From positions 2,109,556 to 2,173,555 of the forward strand of contig NZ_BMKQ01000001.1 in NCBI RefSeq assembly GCF_014644415.1: 64,000 nucleotides of DNA, in the 5' to 3' direction. The DNA is from Marmoricola endophyticus (lineage in GTDB: Bacteria > Actinomycetota > Actinomycetes > Propionibacteriales > Nocardioidaceae). Made by a program: the position numbers and the translations under genes. How positions within the stretch are numbered: the stretch's first letter is position 1; every line of letters begins with the position of its first letter. Under the pieces are notes generated by a model. The model had not been told where the DNA came from. It searched no databases and saw only the letters and a program-made list of their open reading frames with translations. Shown here piece after piece: positions 17,028 through 24,821 of the stretch.

Positions 17028-17450
17028 TCAGCGCAGGGACGGCCCGGCGAGCACGCGGGTCGGGGTGATCCGCAGGGCGACGCGGGCGGGGTTCTCCCGC
17101 GGCTGGCGGTAGCGGCCGGCGTACACCTGCTCGGCGTGCGCGACCGACTCGGCATCCGTACGGACCTCGGCGGTGCCCTCGACCGAGGACCAGCGGCGGC
17201 CGTCGACCTGCGCCACCGAGACCCGTGCCGGGCCGCCGGCCGGGTCTCCGGCGGCGACGTTGCGGGCCTTGCGGGAGCTGCCCGAGGTGATCACCCAGGC
17301 ACAGCCCTGCTCGGGGTCGAGGACGCACCCGACGGCGACGACGTGCGGGGACCCGTCCGACCGCAGGGTGGTCAGGGTGCACAGGTGACGCTCGGTCCAG
17401 AACTCCCGGAGGCCGTCCCCCATCTCGTCCAGCAGCGGGCTCCGACTCAC
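17028..17450 (-). CDS. PPOX-class split-barrel oxidoreductase (F420 or flavin)
   Basis: A 140-residue protein of the pyridoxamine-5'-phosphate-oxidase-like split barrel, in the group that often uses F420 in actinobacteria. Typical pieces are the TLRSDGSPHVVAVG strand pair, ITSGSSRKARNV for cofactor phosphate binding, and the RVSVAQVDGRRWSSVEGTAEV strands. I start it at the GTG at 17448-17450, which overlaps the stop of the B12-binding gene by 4 bp. Substrate is not known. Translation coupling to the sensor suggests a role in the same light or redox response. Confidence 0.85.
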   Translation of the reverse strand: MSRSPLLDEMGDGLREFWTERHLCTLTTLRSDGSPHVVAVGCVLDPEQGCAWVITSGSSRKARNVAAGDPAGGPARVSVAQVDGRRWSSVEGTAEVRTDAESVAHAEQVYAGRYRQPRENPARVALRITPTRVLAGPSLR

Positions 17451-18124
17451 GCGGGCACCCCGCGCAGCGTCCCGTCGACCAGGTCGGCGGCCGGGACGGT
17501 CGACAGCGGCAGGAGGAGACCGGCGTGCCGCTCGGCCAGCTGCGCCGTCGCCGCACGACCGGCGAGGGCGATCGTCGTGCGCCCCGCCAGCCGGGCGAGG
17601 TCCTCGGCGGCGGCCTCGAGCTGGGCGTCGTACATGTGCGGCTCGCTGCCGCACAGCACCAGCACGTCCGCGTCACGGTCCAGCGCGAGCTCGACCGCCG
17701 CGTCGACCGGGGTGTCCGCCCCGAGGAACACGCTGTCCCAGCCCCGCTCGCGCAGCACGAGGTCGAGGGCGAGCAGCCCGATGTCGTGCCGCTCGTACGT
17801 CGGGCAGGCCAGCACCGCGGTGCCGCGCGGGGGTACGGGGCGACCGGCGGCCAGTGCGGAGGCCAGCCCGACGAGGCGGCCGCGGACCAGCCCGCTCGCC
17901 CAGTGCTCCTGGGCCACCGAGACCTCACCGCGCTCCCAGGCGTCGCCCAGCTCGCGCAGGAACGGGAAGACGAGGTCGTCGACCACGACGGCGACACGGT
18001 GCGCGGCGAAGGCCGCGTCGAGAAGCCCGTGGACGGCGCGCTCGTCGTAGCGACCGAACGCCTCGCGCAGCCCGTGGGCCTGCGCGGCGAGACCGGCCGC
18101 CGGGTCCGCGCGCACGTCGGTCAC
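17447..18124 (-). CDS. LitR/CarH-like B12-binding photosensor without DNA-binding domain
   Basis: A 225-residue cobalamin-binding protein. A four-helix cap domain holds the light-sensor motif W63-x9-E73-H74 of the CarH/LitR family, and the Rossmann-like B12 domain holds E111-R-H113-D-I-G116, where H113 is the expected lower cobalt ligand. In CarH the adenosylcobalamin-bound form binds DNA in the dark and light breaks it apart. Here the N-terminal MerR helix-turn-helix is missing: the GTG start has a GGGAGG site 5 bases upstream, and no helix-turn-helix can be read upstream. The residue after the Trp is Glu, not the His that takes the upper cobalt position in Thermus CarH after light. It diverges from the photolyase operon. 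Confidence 0.88.
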   Translation of the reverse strand: MTDVRADPAAGLAAQAHGLREAFGRYDERAVHGLLDAAFAAHRVAVVVDDLVFPFLRELGDAWERGEVSVAQEHWASGLVRGRLVGLASALAAGRPVPPRGTAVLACPTYERHDIGLLALDLVLRERGWDSVFLGADTPVDAAVELALDRDADVLVLCGSEPHMYDAQLEAAAEDLARLAGRTTIALAGRAATAQLAERHAGLLLPLSTVPAADLVDGTLRGVPA

Positions 18125-18129
18125 GACTA

Positions 18130-18135
18130 CCTCCC
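18130..18135 (-). promoter_or_regulatory. Ribosome-binding site fixing the start of the B12 sensor
   Basis: GGGAGG on the minus strand lies 5 bases before the GTG at 18124. It shows that translation begins at the cap domain and that the sensor really lacks an N-terminal DNA-binding region. Confidence 0.7.
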
Positions 18136-18178
18136 GGTGTCCGTGTGGGGACGCCTCGATGTGGGTACGTTCCGAGAC

Positions 18179-18622
18179 ATGTCGCACCTTATCCAGCGCA
18201 CCGTCCACACGTCCTGGGATGCGCAGTCCGTCTTCGACTACCTCCTCGCCTTCGAGAACGCGGTCGAGTGGGACGCCGGCACCGTCACCTGCCACCGCAC
18301 CTCCGGCGAGGGCGGGGTGGGGACGACGTACGAGAACGTCTCGGAGTTCCGCGGGAGCAGGACGACGCTGGAGTACACCGTCGAGAGCGTCGAGGGCTCC
18401 CACCGCTTCGTCATCATCGGCCGCAACAAGACCGTCACCAGCAAGGACACCATCACGGTCGAGGAGCACGACGGCAGCACGTCGGTCGACTACCAGGCGG
18501 AGATGACGTTTCACGGGATCGCCAAGCTGGCCTCGCCGTTCCTCGGCGGGGCGCTGACCAAGCTCGGCGACGACGCCGAGAAGACGCTGTCCGAGGCCCT
18601 GAGCAAGCACGCCGGCTCGTGA
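18179..18622 (+). CDS. SRPBCC-family protein (polyketide cyclase/START-like fold)
   Basis: A 147-residue protein of the helix-grip fold that binds hydrophobic ligands: the RTVHTSWDAQSVFDYLLAFENAVEWDAG opening and the closing SPFLGGALTKLGDDAEKTLSEAL helix are typical. It is the first gene of the divergent operon opposite the B12 sensor, with 54 bp between the two starts. Its stop overlaps the photolyase start by 4 bp. Similar proteins are found next to photolyase and LitR genes in other bacteria; the ligand is unknown. Confidence 0.85.
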   Translation: MSHLIQRTVHTSWDAQSVFDYLLAFENAVEWDAGTVTCHRTSGEGGVGTTYENVSEFRGSRTTLEYTVESVEGSHRFVIIGRNKTVTSKDTITVEEHDGSTSVDYQAEMTFHGIAKLASPFLGGALTKLGDDAEKTLSEALSKHAGS

Positions 18623-19965
18623 GCGCGCTCCTCTGGCTGCGCCGCGACCTGCGCCGCGCCGACCTGCCCGCGCTGGGCGCCGCGGCCGAGGCGGGCGACG
18701 GCCGCGTGCAGGCCGTCTTCGTCATCGACCCGACGCTGTGGGGCCGCGCCGGGAAGGTACGCACCGCGTGGCTCGCCGCCAGCCTGCGCGCGGCCGTGGC
18801 GTCGTACGACGGCAACCTCTCGGTCCGCGTCGGCGACCCGCGCGAGGTGATACCGCGGCTGGCCGCCGAGCACGACTCGGTGCACGTGTCGACCGAGCCG
18901 TTCCCGTACGGCCGGGCCCGCGACGAGGCGGTCCGGGACGCCCTGCCCGACGGGGTCGAGTGGGTCGAGACCGGCAGCCCGTACGCCATCACGCCGGGCC
19001 GGGTCCGCAAGGGCGACGACACGCCGTACCAGGTCTTCACCCCGTTCTCCCGGGCCTGGCGCGAGCACGGTTGGCCGAGGCCGGCCCAGGCGCCGGCGAA
19101 GCTGACGCTGGCGGCGGCCGACGACGACGGCCGGGCGGCGCAGATGATCGACAAGGCGCTGCGCGAGGGGCCCGACGACCTGCCCGACGCCGGCGAGGAC
19201 GCTGCGCTGGCGCGCTGGCGGGAGTTCCTCGACGACGCGATCGACGACTACGAGGACGCCCGCGACCGGCCGGCCGTGGATGCGACCTCGCGGCTCTCGC
19301 CGTACCTCAAGGTCGGCGCGATCCACCCGCGGACCGTCCTCGCCGACCTCGCCGACAAGCGCTCGGCCGGCGCCTCGGCGTGGGAGACGGAGATCTGCTG
19401 GCGCGACTTCTACGCCGACGTGCTCTGGCACCACCCCGACTCCGCGTGGTCGGACCTCAAGCCGATCGGCCTGGACTACGACGACCCGGCCGACGGCATC
19501 GAGGCGTGGAAGTCCGGCCACACCGGCTTCCCCGTGGTCGACGCCGGGATGCGGCAGCTGCTCGCGACCGGGTGGATGCACAACCGGGTCCGGATGATCA
19601 CCGCCAGCTTCCTGGCCAAGGACCTGCACGCCTGGTGGCCGGTCGGGGCGCAGCACTTCCTCGAGCACCTGCTCGACGGCGACGTCGCCTCGAACAACCA
19701 CGGCTGGCAGTGGGCGGCGGGCACCGGCACCGACGCGGCACCGTACTTCCGCGTCTTCAACCCGGTCACGCAGGGCAAGAAGTTCGACCCCGACGGGGAG
19801 TACGTCCGCCGCTGGGTGCCCGAGCTCGCGCACCTGGCCGGCAAGGCCGCGCACGAGCCGTGGGAGCACGACGACGGCTACGCCCACGACTACCCGCGTC
19901 GGATCGTGGACCACAAGGAGGAGCGCGAGAAGGCGCTCGACCGCTACCAGAAGGCGAAGGGGTAA
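18619..19965 (+). CDS. phrB: Deoxyribodipyrimidine photolyase
   Basis: A class I photolyase of 448 residues that uses blue light and reduced FAD to split cyclobutane pyrimidine dimers. The antenna domain starts with LLWLRRDLRRADLPAL. The FAD/DNA domain shows LSPYLKVGAIHPRTV, WRDFYADVLWHHP, GFPVVDAGMRQLLATGWMHN, and the strongly conserved NNHGWQWAAGTGTDAAPY. The GTG start overlaps the SRPBCC stop. The placement beside a B12 photosensor suggests light induction. Confidence 0.96.
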   Translation: MSALLWLRRDLRRADLPALGAAAEAGDGRVQAVFVIDPTLWGRAGKVRTAWLAASLRAAVASYDGNLSVRVGDPREVIPRLAAEHDSVHVSTEPFPYGRARDEAVRDALPDGVEWVETGSPYAITPGRVRKGDDTPYQVFTPFSRAWREHGWPRPAQAPAKLTLAAADDDGRAAQMIDKALREGPDDLPDAGEDAALARWREFLDDAIDDYEDARDRPAVDATSRLSPYLKVGAIHPRTVLADLADKRSAGASAWETEICWRDFYADVLWHHPDSAWSDLKPIGLDYDDPADGIEAWKSGHTGFPVVDAGMRQLLATGWMHNRVRMITASFLAKDLHAWWPVGAQHFLEHLLDGDVASNNHGWQWAAGTGTDAAPYFRVFNPVTQGKKFDPDGEYVRRWVPELAHLAGKAAHEPWEHDDGYAHDYPRRIVDHKEEREKALDRYQKAKG

Positions 19966-19969
19966 CAGC

Positions 19970-20935
19970 GTGAACCCGCTCGACCCGCTCTCCCGCGTCA
20001 CCGACCTCGCACTCGACCGCACGCTGGTCGGCTTCTCCCAGGTCGGGCTCTCGGTCCGCTCGCTGCTGCCCGGGTGGCCGGAGGACCCCGCTCCGGACGC
20101 CCTCGTCGGCACCCACGTGGCCGTGACCGGCGCGACCTCGGGCCTGGGGCTCGCGACAGCGACCGACTGCGCGCGCCTGGGTGCCGTCGTCCACCTCGTC
20201 GTCCGCGACCCCGCCAAGGCCAAGGAGGTCGTCGCCGCCATCCAGCGCGACGTGCCGCAGTCCGTCGTGGAGGTGCACCGGTGCGACGTCGGCGACCTGG
20301 ACGACGTACGCCGCTTCGTCGCCGACCTGCGCGACCACCTCGGCGAGACCTCGCTGGGCGGGCTGGTGCACAACGCCGGTGTGATGCCGCCCGAGCGCAG
20401 CGAGTCGGCCCAGGGGCACGAGCTGTCGATGGCGGTGCACCTGCTCGGGCCGGTGCTGATGACCGAGCTGCTGCAGCCGCAGCTCTCGCCGGGCGCACGC
20501 GTGGTGATGGTGACCTCGGGCGGGATGTACGCCCAGGTGCTGCGCCCCGACGACCCGGAGTACCTCACCGGCGACTACTCCCCCACCACCGCGTACGCCC
20601 GCAGCAAGCGCGCCCAGGTCGAGCTGCTCCCCGCGCTCGCGGCGCGGTGGGTCGACGTGCACCTGTGGGCCATGCACCCCGGCTGGGCCGACACCCCCGG
20701 CGTCGTGGAGTCGCTGCCGACCTTCCACAAGGTCCTCGGCCCGGTGCTGCGCGACGGCTCCGGCGGCGCGGACACGACCGTCTGGCTGCTGGCCACCGAG
20801 CCCCCGCCGCCCGACGGCGGGCTCTGGCACGACCGGCGGCGTCGGCCCGACCACTTCTGGGGCTCGAACAAGCCCCGCGAGGGCGCGGTCGAGCAGATGC
20901 TCGCGTGGGTGCTGGCGGAGACCGGTCTGTCGTGA
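19970..20935 (+). CDS. Short-chain dehydrogenase/reductase
   Basis: An SDR of 321 residues with an N-terminal extension of about 45 residues before the Rossmann fold. The cofactor motif TGATSGLG, the HNAGVM loop, the catalytic Ser in MVTSGGM, and Tyr/Lys in YARSK are all present, so it should be active. The extension and the HLWAMHPGWADTPGV segment resemble DHRS12-like SDRs, which occur near photolyase or LitR genes in several genomes (recalled, not searched). It starts 4 bp after the photolyase stop. Substrate unknown. Confidence 0.9.
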   Translation: MNPLDPLSRVTDLALDRTLVGFSQVGLSVRSLLPGWPEDPAPDALVGTHVAVTGATSGLGLATATDCARLGAVVHLVVRDPAKAKEVVAAIQRDVPQSVVEVHRCDVGDLDDVRRFVADLRDHLGETSLGGLVHNAGVMPPERSESAQGHELSMAVHLLGPVLMTELLQPQLSPGARVVMVTSGGMYAQVLRPDDPEYLTGDYSPTTAYARSKRAQVELLPALAARWVDVHLWAMHPGWADTPGVVESLPTFHKVLGPVLRDGSGGADTTVWLLATEPPPPDGGLWHDRRRRPDHFWGSNKPREGAVEQMLAWVLAETGLS

Positions 20936-21390
20936 GTCTCAGGCGCACCGTCCCCGCCGTCCTGACCGGCGCCGTCCTCGGCACGCTCGGCACGAAGCCG
21001 ACGTCCGCGTGGTACCGCGACCTCGACCGTCCGTCGTGGGAGCCGCCGACGGTGGTCTTCCCGGTTGCCTGGACGTCGCTGTACGCCGCCACCGCCACCG
21101 CCGTCGCCCGGGCCATGGACGCGACCGACTCCTCGTCGGTGCGCCGCGACCTCGAGCGACGGCTGTGGGCCAACATGGCGCTCAACGCCGGCTGGTGCTG
21201 GCTGTTCTTCACCGCCCATAAGCCACGGCTCGCGCTGGCCGAGCTGCTGCTCCTCGAGGCCTCCACCGCCGACCTGGCGCGCCGGTGCGCGCGGGTCGAC
21301 GCGGGAGCAGGTGCGCTGCTCGCGCCGTACGTCGGCTGGAACGCGTTCGCCGCCGCCCTCAACGCCGAGATCGTGCGGAGGAACGGGTAG
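20932..21390 (+). CDS. TspO/MBR-family tryptophan-rich sensory protein
   Basis: A 152-residue protein with five membrane helices. Family residues are visible: SAWYRDLDRPSWEPPTVVFPVAWTSLY near the N-terminus, the NAGWCWLFF segment and the late APYVGWNAFAAALN. TspO proteins bind porphyrins and cholesterol-like ligands; bacterial members take part in light and oxygen responses. Its start overlaps the SDR stop by 4 bp, so it is the last gene of the SRPBCC-photolyase-SDR-TspO operon. This supports the reading of the locus as a light-stress module. Confidence 0.93.
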   Translation: MSLRRTVPAVLTGAVLGTLGTKPTSAWYRDLDRPSWEPPTVVFPVAWTSLYAATATAVARAMDATDSSSVRRDLERRLWANMALNAGWCWLFFTAHKPRLALAELLLLEASTADLARRCARVDAGAGALLAPYVGWNAFAAALNAEIVRRNG

Positions 21391-21414
21391 GTCCCGCCCC
21401 CCCGGGACCCCGGG

Positions 21415-21608
21415 GGTCTCGACGTCCTCCCCTGCGACAGGCTCAGGAGACCGCCTCGCTGGTCGTCCGGTGGTCTCGACGTCCTCCCTCGCTAGCGCTC
21501 GGTCGGGCTCGACCACCTCGGCCGTTGGGCTCGACCACCTCGGTGGTTGAGCAGCGAGCGCCTCGGGGTGGTTGAGCAGCGAGCGCAAGCGAGCGCGTCG
21601 AAACCACC
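21415..21608. repeat. Palindromic repeat cluster, locus 2
   Basis: Two GGTCTCGACGTCCTCCC units (21415 and 21472) are followed by two GGTGGTTGAGCAGCGAGCG units (21542 and 21568); the second continues to GTCGAAACCACC at 21608. The first unit closes on GAGACC at 21452 and can fold. This fills most of the space between TspO and the DUF885 gene and is related to the repeats at 8706-8895 and 60463-60504. Confidence 0.75.
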
Positions 21609-21632
21609 CCGCGCACCGCGCGGCGGGCGTCG

Positions 21633-21638
21633 TACGGT
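21633..21638 (+). promoter_or_regulatory. -10 element, leaderless pattern
   Basis: TACGGT ends 7 bases before the GTG of the DUF885 gene at 21646, with no ribosome-binding site between. Confidence 0.45.
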
Positions 21639-21645
21639 CGACACC

Positions 21646-23319
21646 GTGACCGCTGACGACGCCGCCCGTGACCTCGACGACCTGACCACGGCCTTCTGGG
21701 ACCACTACCTGGAGTCGAACCCGACCGAGGCGCACCTGCTGGGGATCTACCGCTACGCCGGGTTCGTCGAGGACTCCTCGCGCGCGGCGGAGGACCGCAC
21801 GATCGAGACGATGCGGACCTTCGCGAGCGACGCCGAGGCGATCGACCCGGGCGGGCTGGACGATCAGCAGCGCCTGAGCCGGGAGCTGCTGGTCCACCAC
21901 GCCGACGACACGGCCGCGGTGCTCGGCGTACGCCTGCCCGAGCTGGGCGCGGACCCGATCTTCGGCCCGCAGGAGGAGCTGCCGATCGTGCTCGGGATGC
22001 TCGGTCTGCCCGACGCCGGCGTCGCCGAGGCGATGGCGGACAAGCTGCACGGCTTCGGCCGGCAGGTCGACCAGCTGACCGAGCGGCTGCGCGAGGGCGT
22101 CGCGTCGGGTCGTACCCCGGCGGCGTTCGCGGTGACGGACACGGTCGGCCAGATCGACGACTGGCTGGCCCGCCCGATCAACGAGGACCCGCTGCTCGCC
22201 GCGGTCCCCGCGCCGCCGGCTACCCTCGACGAGGCGGCGTGGCGCGAGCGGCTCGGGCAGGTCGTGGCCGACGTCGTACGCCCTGCCTTCGCGGCGTACG
22301 CCGACGTCCTGCGTACGGAGGTGCTGCCGCACGCCCGGCCCGACGAGGAGTGCGGCCTCGGCGCGCTGCCGGACGGCGAGGCGTCGTACGCCACCATGCT
22401 GCGGCACTCCACCACCACCGACCTCACCGCGCAGCAGATCCACGACATCGGGCTGGAGCAGGTGGCGAAGCTGGCCGAGGAGTACCGCGCCCTCGGTCCC
22501 GACGTCGTCGGCTCCGACGACCTCGGGACGATCTTCGAGCGGCTGCGCACCGACCCCGCGCTGCACTACGAGCGCGGCGAGGAGCTGGTCTCCGACAGCG
22601 TCGTGGCGATGGACCGGGCCTGGGCCGCGATGCCGGACTGGTTCGAGACCCTGCCGCAGGCGCGGTGCGAGGTGCAGGGCACCGACGGCGGGGCGAAGGC
22701 GTTCTACTTCCCGCCCGCCTCCGACGGCAGCCGCGGCGGCACGTTCTTCATCAACACCGAGGAGCCGGAGTCCTGGGGGCGCTTCGAGCTGGAGTCGATG
22801 GCCTTCCACGAGGGCATCCCCGGCCACCACCTGCAGCTGACCATCGCCGGCGAGCTGAGCGGCCTCCCCGACTTCCGCAAGCACCTGCACCACAACGCCT
22901 ACGCCGAGGGCTGGGGCCTCTACACCGAGCGGCTGGCCGACGAGATGGGCCTGTACGCCGGTCCCGTCGACCGGATCGGGATGCTCGCCGCGGACTCGAT
23001 GCGCGCCTGCCGGCTGGTCGTCGACACCGGCCTGCACGCGCTGGGCTGGAGCCGGCAGCAGGCCGTCGACTACATGGTCGACAACTCGCCGCTCACGCCG
23101 GCGATGGTGCGCCCCGAGATCGACCGCTACATCTGCTCGCCCGGCCAGGCGACCGGCTACATGGTCGGTCGGCTGGAGATCCTCAGGATGCGCGCCGAGG
23201 CCCAGGGCCGGCAGGGCGCGGGCTTCGACGTACGACGCTTCCACTCCGCCGTCCTCGACTCGGGCTCCCTGCCGCTGGACGTCCTCGACCGGGTGGTCGC
23301 CGCGCGGCTCCCGGCGTGA
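21646..23319 (+). CDS. DUF885-family protein, predicted zinc peptidase-like
   Basis: A soluble 557-residue protein of the DUF885 family. The hallmark H-E-G-I-P-G-H within SMAFHEGIPGHHLQ is a probable zinc site similar to that of metallopeptidases, and a later conserved YAEGWGLYTERLADE helix can supply a Glu ligand. The C-terminal SPGQATGYMVGRLEI is also typical of the family. There is no signal peptide. I start it at the GTG at 21646, directly after a -10-like element; an in-frame upstream stretch reads through the repeat and is not credible. Substrate unknown. Confidence 0.88.
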   Translation: MTADDAARDLDDLTTAFWDHYLESNPTEAHLLGIYRYAGFVEDSSRAAEDRTIETMRTFASDAEAIDPGGLDDQQRLSRELLVHHADDTAAVLGVRLPELGADPIFGPQEELPIVLGMLGLPDAGVAEAMADKLHGFGRQVDQLTERLREGVASGRTPAAFAVTDTVGQIDDWLARPINEDPLLAAVPAPPATLDEAAWRERLGQVVADVVRPAFAAYADVLRTEVLPHARPDEECGLGALPDGEASYATMLRHSTTTDLTAQQIHDIGLEQVAKLAEEYRALGPDVVGSDDLGTIFERLRTDPALHYERGEELVSDSVVAMDRAWAAMPDWFETLPQARCEVQGTDGGAKAFYFPPASDGSRGGTFFINTEEPESWGRFELESMAFHEGIPGHHLQLTIAGELSGLPDFRKHLHHNAYAEGWGLYTERLADEMGLYAGPVDRIGMLAADSMRACRLVVDTGLHALGWSRQQAVDYMVDNSPLTPAMVRPEIDRYICSPGQATGYMVGRLEILRMRAEAQGRQGAGFDVRRFHSAVLDSGSLPLDVLDRVVAARLPA

Positions 23320-23344
23320 GCTGAAGGACGTTTCGGTGCCGGGG

Positions 23345-23413
23345 CGGGGTAGTCCCTGACGTTTGCGTGGACATTTCGCCCTCCGGACCGCTCGAACGTC
23401 AGGGACTATCCCG
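23345..23413. repeat. Long imperfect inverted repeat in an intergenic region
   Basis: A 19-base arm (23345-23363) pairs with 23395-23413 with one mismatch, around a 31-base loop. The arms contain TAGTCCCTGACGTT and AACGTCAGGGACTA. It lies between the DUF885 and MpaB-like genes, both on the plus strand. It could be a terminator, an RNA element or a small repeat element. Confidence 0.6.
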
Positions 23414-23455
23414 CCGGGGGCGGTGTCGTACGAGCGTCCGCGGCACGATGGACGC

Positions 23456-24304
23456 GTGCCCCTGCCGCTGCTTCCCGACGTGCGCGCCCGCCTCGGCGAG
23501 ATGGTGTTCGCCAAGGTCGCCGGTGAGGACGGCCCGGCCAAGCGGGACCACATCCACGACTCGCCCGGTGAGCGGTGGTTCGCCGAGGACGCCGCGATCC
23601 GCGAGGTGCACGGCGACTCCTCGATGTTCGTCGGGGGGATGCGGGCGCTGCTGCTGCAGTCCCTGCACCCGCTGGCGATGGCGGGTGTCGCCCAGCACTC
23701 CGGCTACCGCGGCGACCCGTGGGGCCGTCTGCAGCGGACCAGCTACTTCCTCGCCGTGACGACGTTCGGCCCCGCCGAGGACGCCGAGCGCACCTGCGCC
23801 CGCATCCGCGGCATCCACCGCCGCGTCACCGGGGAGTACGACGGCGTGCCCTACGCCGCCTCCGACCCGCACCTGCTGCGCTGGGTGCACGTCGCCGAGG
23901 TGGACAGCTTCCTGCGCGCCCACGAGCTGTACGGCGCCCACCGGCTCTCGCCGACACGCAAGGACGAGTACGTCGCCGACACGGCACTCGTCGCCCGCAA
24001 GCTCGGCGTCGTCGACCCGCCGGAGTCCACCTCGGAGCTGGCCGCGCAGCTGGCGTCGTACCGTCCCGAGCTGCGCAGCACCCCCGAGGCCCGCGCGACC
24101 GCCCGCTTCCTGCTGCTCGACCCGCCGCTGCCGCTCGTCGCCCGGCCGCCGTACGCCGTGCTGTCGGCGGCCGCCGTCGCGACCCTGCCGTGGTGGACGC
24201 GCTGGCCGCTGCGGCTGCCGTACCTCCCGCTCACCGAGCGCACCACCGCCCGCGTGGCCGGGAAGGCGATCGTCGGCGGGTTCCGCTGGATCGCCGGCGG
24301 GTAG
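23456..24304 (+). CDS. MpaB-like oxygenase (DUF2236 family)
   Basis: A 282-residue protein of the DUF2236/MpaB group, related to rubber oxygenase Lcp, which binds b-type heme. Characteristic parts are GMRALLLQSLHPLAMAGVAQHS and RLQRTSYFLAVTTFG, then HLLRWVHVAEVDSFLRAHE; the His residues in these helices are the likely heme ligands and bases. I start at the GTG at 23456; a frame-open extension upstream would read through the inverted repeat. The natural substrate is not known. Confidence 0.85.
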   Translation: MPLPLLPDVRARLGEMVFAKVAGEDGPAKRDHIHDSPGERWFAEDAAIREVHGDSSMFVGGMRALLLQSLHPLAMAGVAQHSGYRGDPWGRLQRTSYFLAVTTFGPAEDAERTCARIRGIHRRVTGEYDGVPYAASDPHLLRWVHVAEVDSFLRAHELYGAHRLSPTRKDEYVADTALVARKLGVVDPPESTSELAAQLASYRPELRSTPEARATARFLLLDPPLPLVARPPYAVLSAAAVATLPWWTRWPLRLPYLPLTERTTARVAGKAIVGGFRWIAGG

Positions 24305-24309
24305 CCCGA

Positions 24310-24322
24310 CCGGCTCAGCCGG
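24310..24322. terminator. Small hairpin between convergent genes
   Basis: CCGGCT-C-AGCCGG forms a six-base-pair arm in the 28-bp space between the converging MpaB-like and GNAT genes. It is short and has no T-tract, so the call is tentative. Confidence 0.3.
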
Positions 24323-24332
24323 CCCGGTCCGA

Positions 24333-24821
24333 CTACGGAGCGACGGCGGCCAGCGCCGCCAGCGCGTCGCCGGTGACCCGCTGGGTGGTCCACTCCTCCT
24401 GCGGCCGCGCCCCGATCGAGCGGTAGAACCCGATCGCCGGCTCGTTCCAGTCCAGCACGGTCCACTCCAGCCGCGGCAGCCCGCGCTCGACGCACTCCCG
24501 GGCGAGGGCGGACAGCAGCGCCTTGCCGGCGCGGGTCCCGCGGTGGGCGGGCTCGACGTACAGGTCCTCGAGCCAGATGCCGTTGCGCCCGGTCCAGGTT
24601 GAGAAGGTGAGGAACCACAGCGCCATGCCGACGACCTCGCCGTCGACCCCGTCCGACACCGCGACGTGGGCGTACGCGGTCGGCACCTCGCCGAACAGCG
24701 CGGTCTCGAAGTCGGCGGCGGTCGCGGTCGCCTGGTCGAGCTCCTTCTCGTACGCGGCGAGGTCGCGCACCAGTGCCACGATCCGGGGGACGTCGGCGGT
24801 GGTGGCGCGGCGCACGGTCAT
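24333..24821 (-). CDS. GNAT N-acetyltransferase (diamine acetyltransferase-like)
   Basis: A 162-residue GNAT enzyme. The acetyl-CoA pyrophosphate loop is HRGTRAGKALL (about 93-103), preceded by GIWLEDLYVEPA and followed by LEWTVLDWNEPAIGFYRSIGA. These segments are typical of the spermidine/thialysine acetyltransferase group, so a small amine substrate is likely; this is inference. The ATG overlaps the stop of the SGNH esterase gene by 4 bp (ATGA), so the two are translated together. Confidence 0.88.
   Translation of the reverse strand: MTVRRATTADVPRIVALVRDLAAYEKELDQATATAADFETALFGEVPTAYAHVAVSDGVDGEVVGMALWFLTFSTWTGRNGIWLEDLYVEPAHRGTRAGKALLSALARECVERGLPRLEWTVLDWNEPAIGFYRSIGARPQEEWTTQRVTGDALAALAAVAP

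Noticed and set aside
17447-18610. A longer form of the B12 sensor (387 codons) that might have contained the missing DNA-binding domain.
   Set aside because: The extension is antisense to the SRPBCC gene, has no helix-turn-helix, and a good ribosome-binding site marks the GTG at 18124.
20575-23553. A 992-codon open frame on the minus strand.
   Set aside because: It runs antisense through the SDR, TspO and DUF885 genes and across a repeat cluster; no domain can be read in it.
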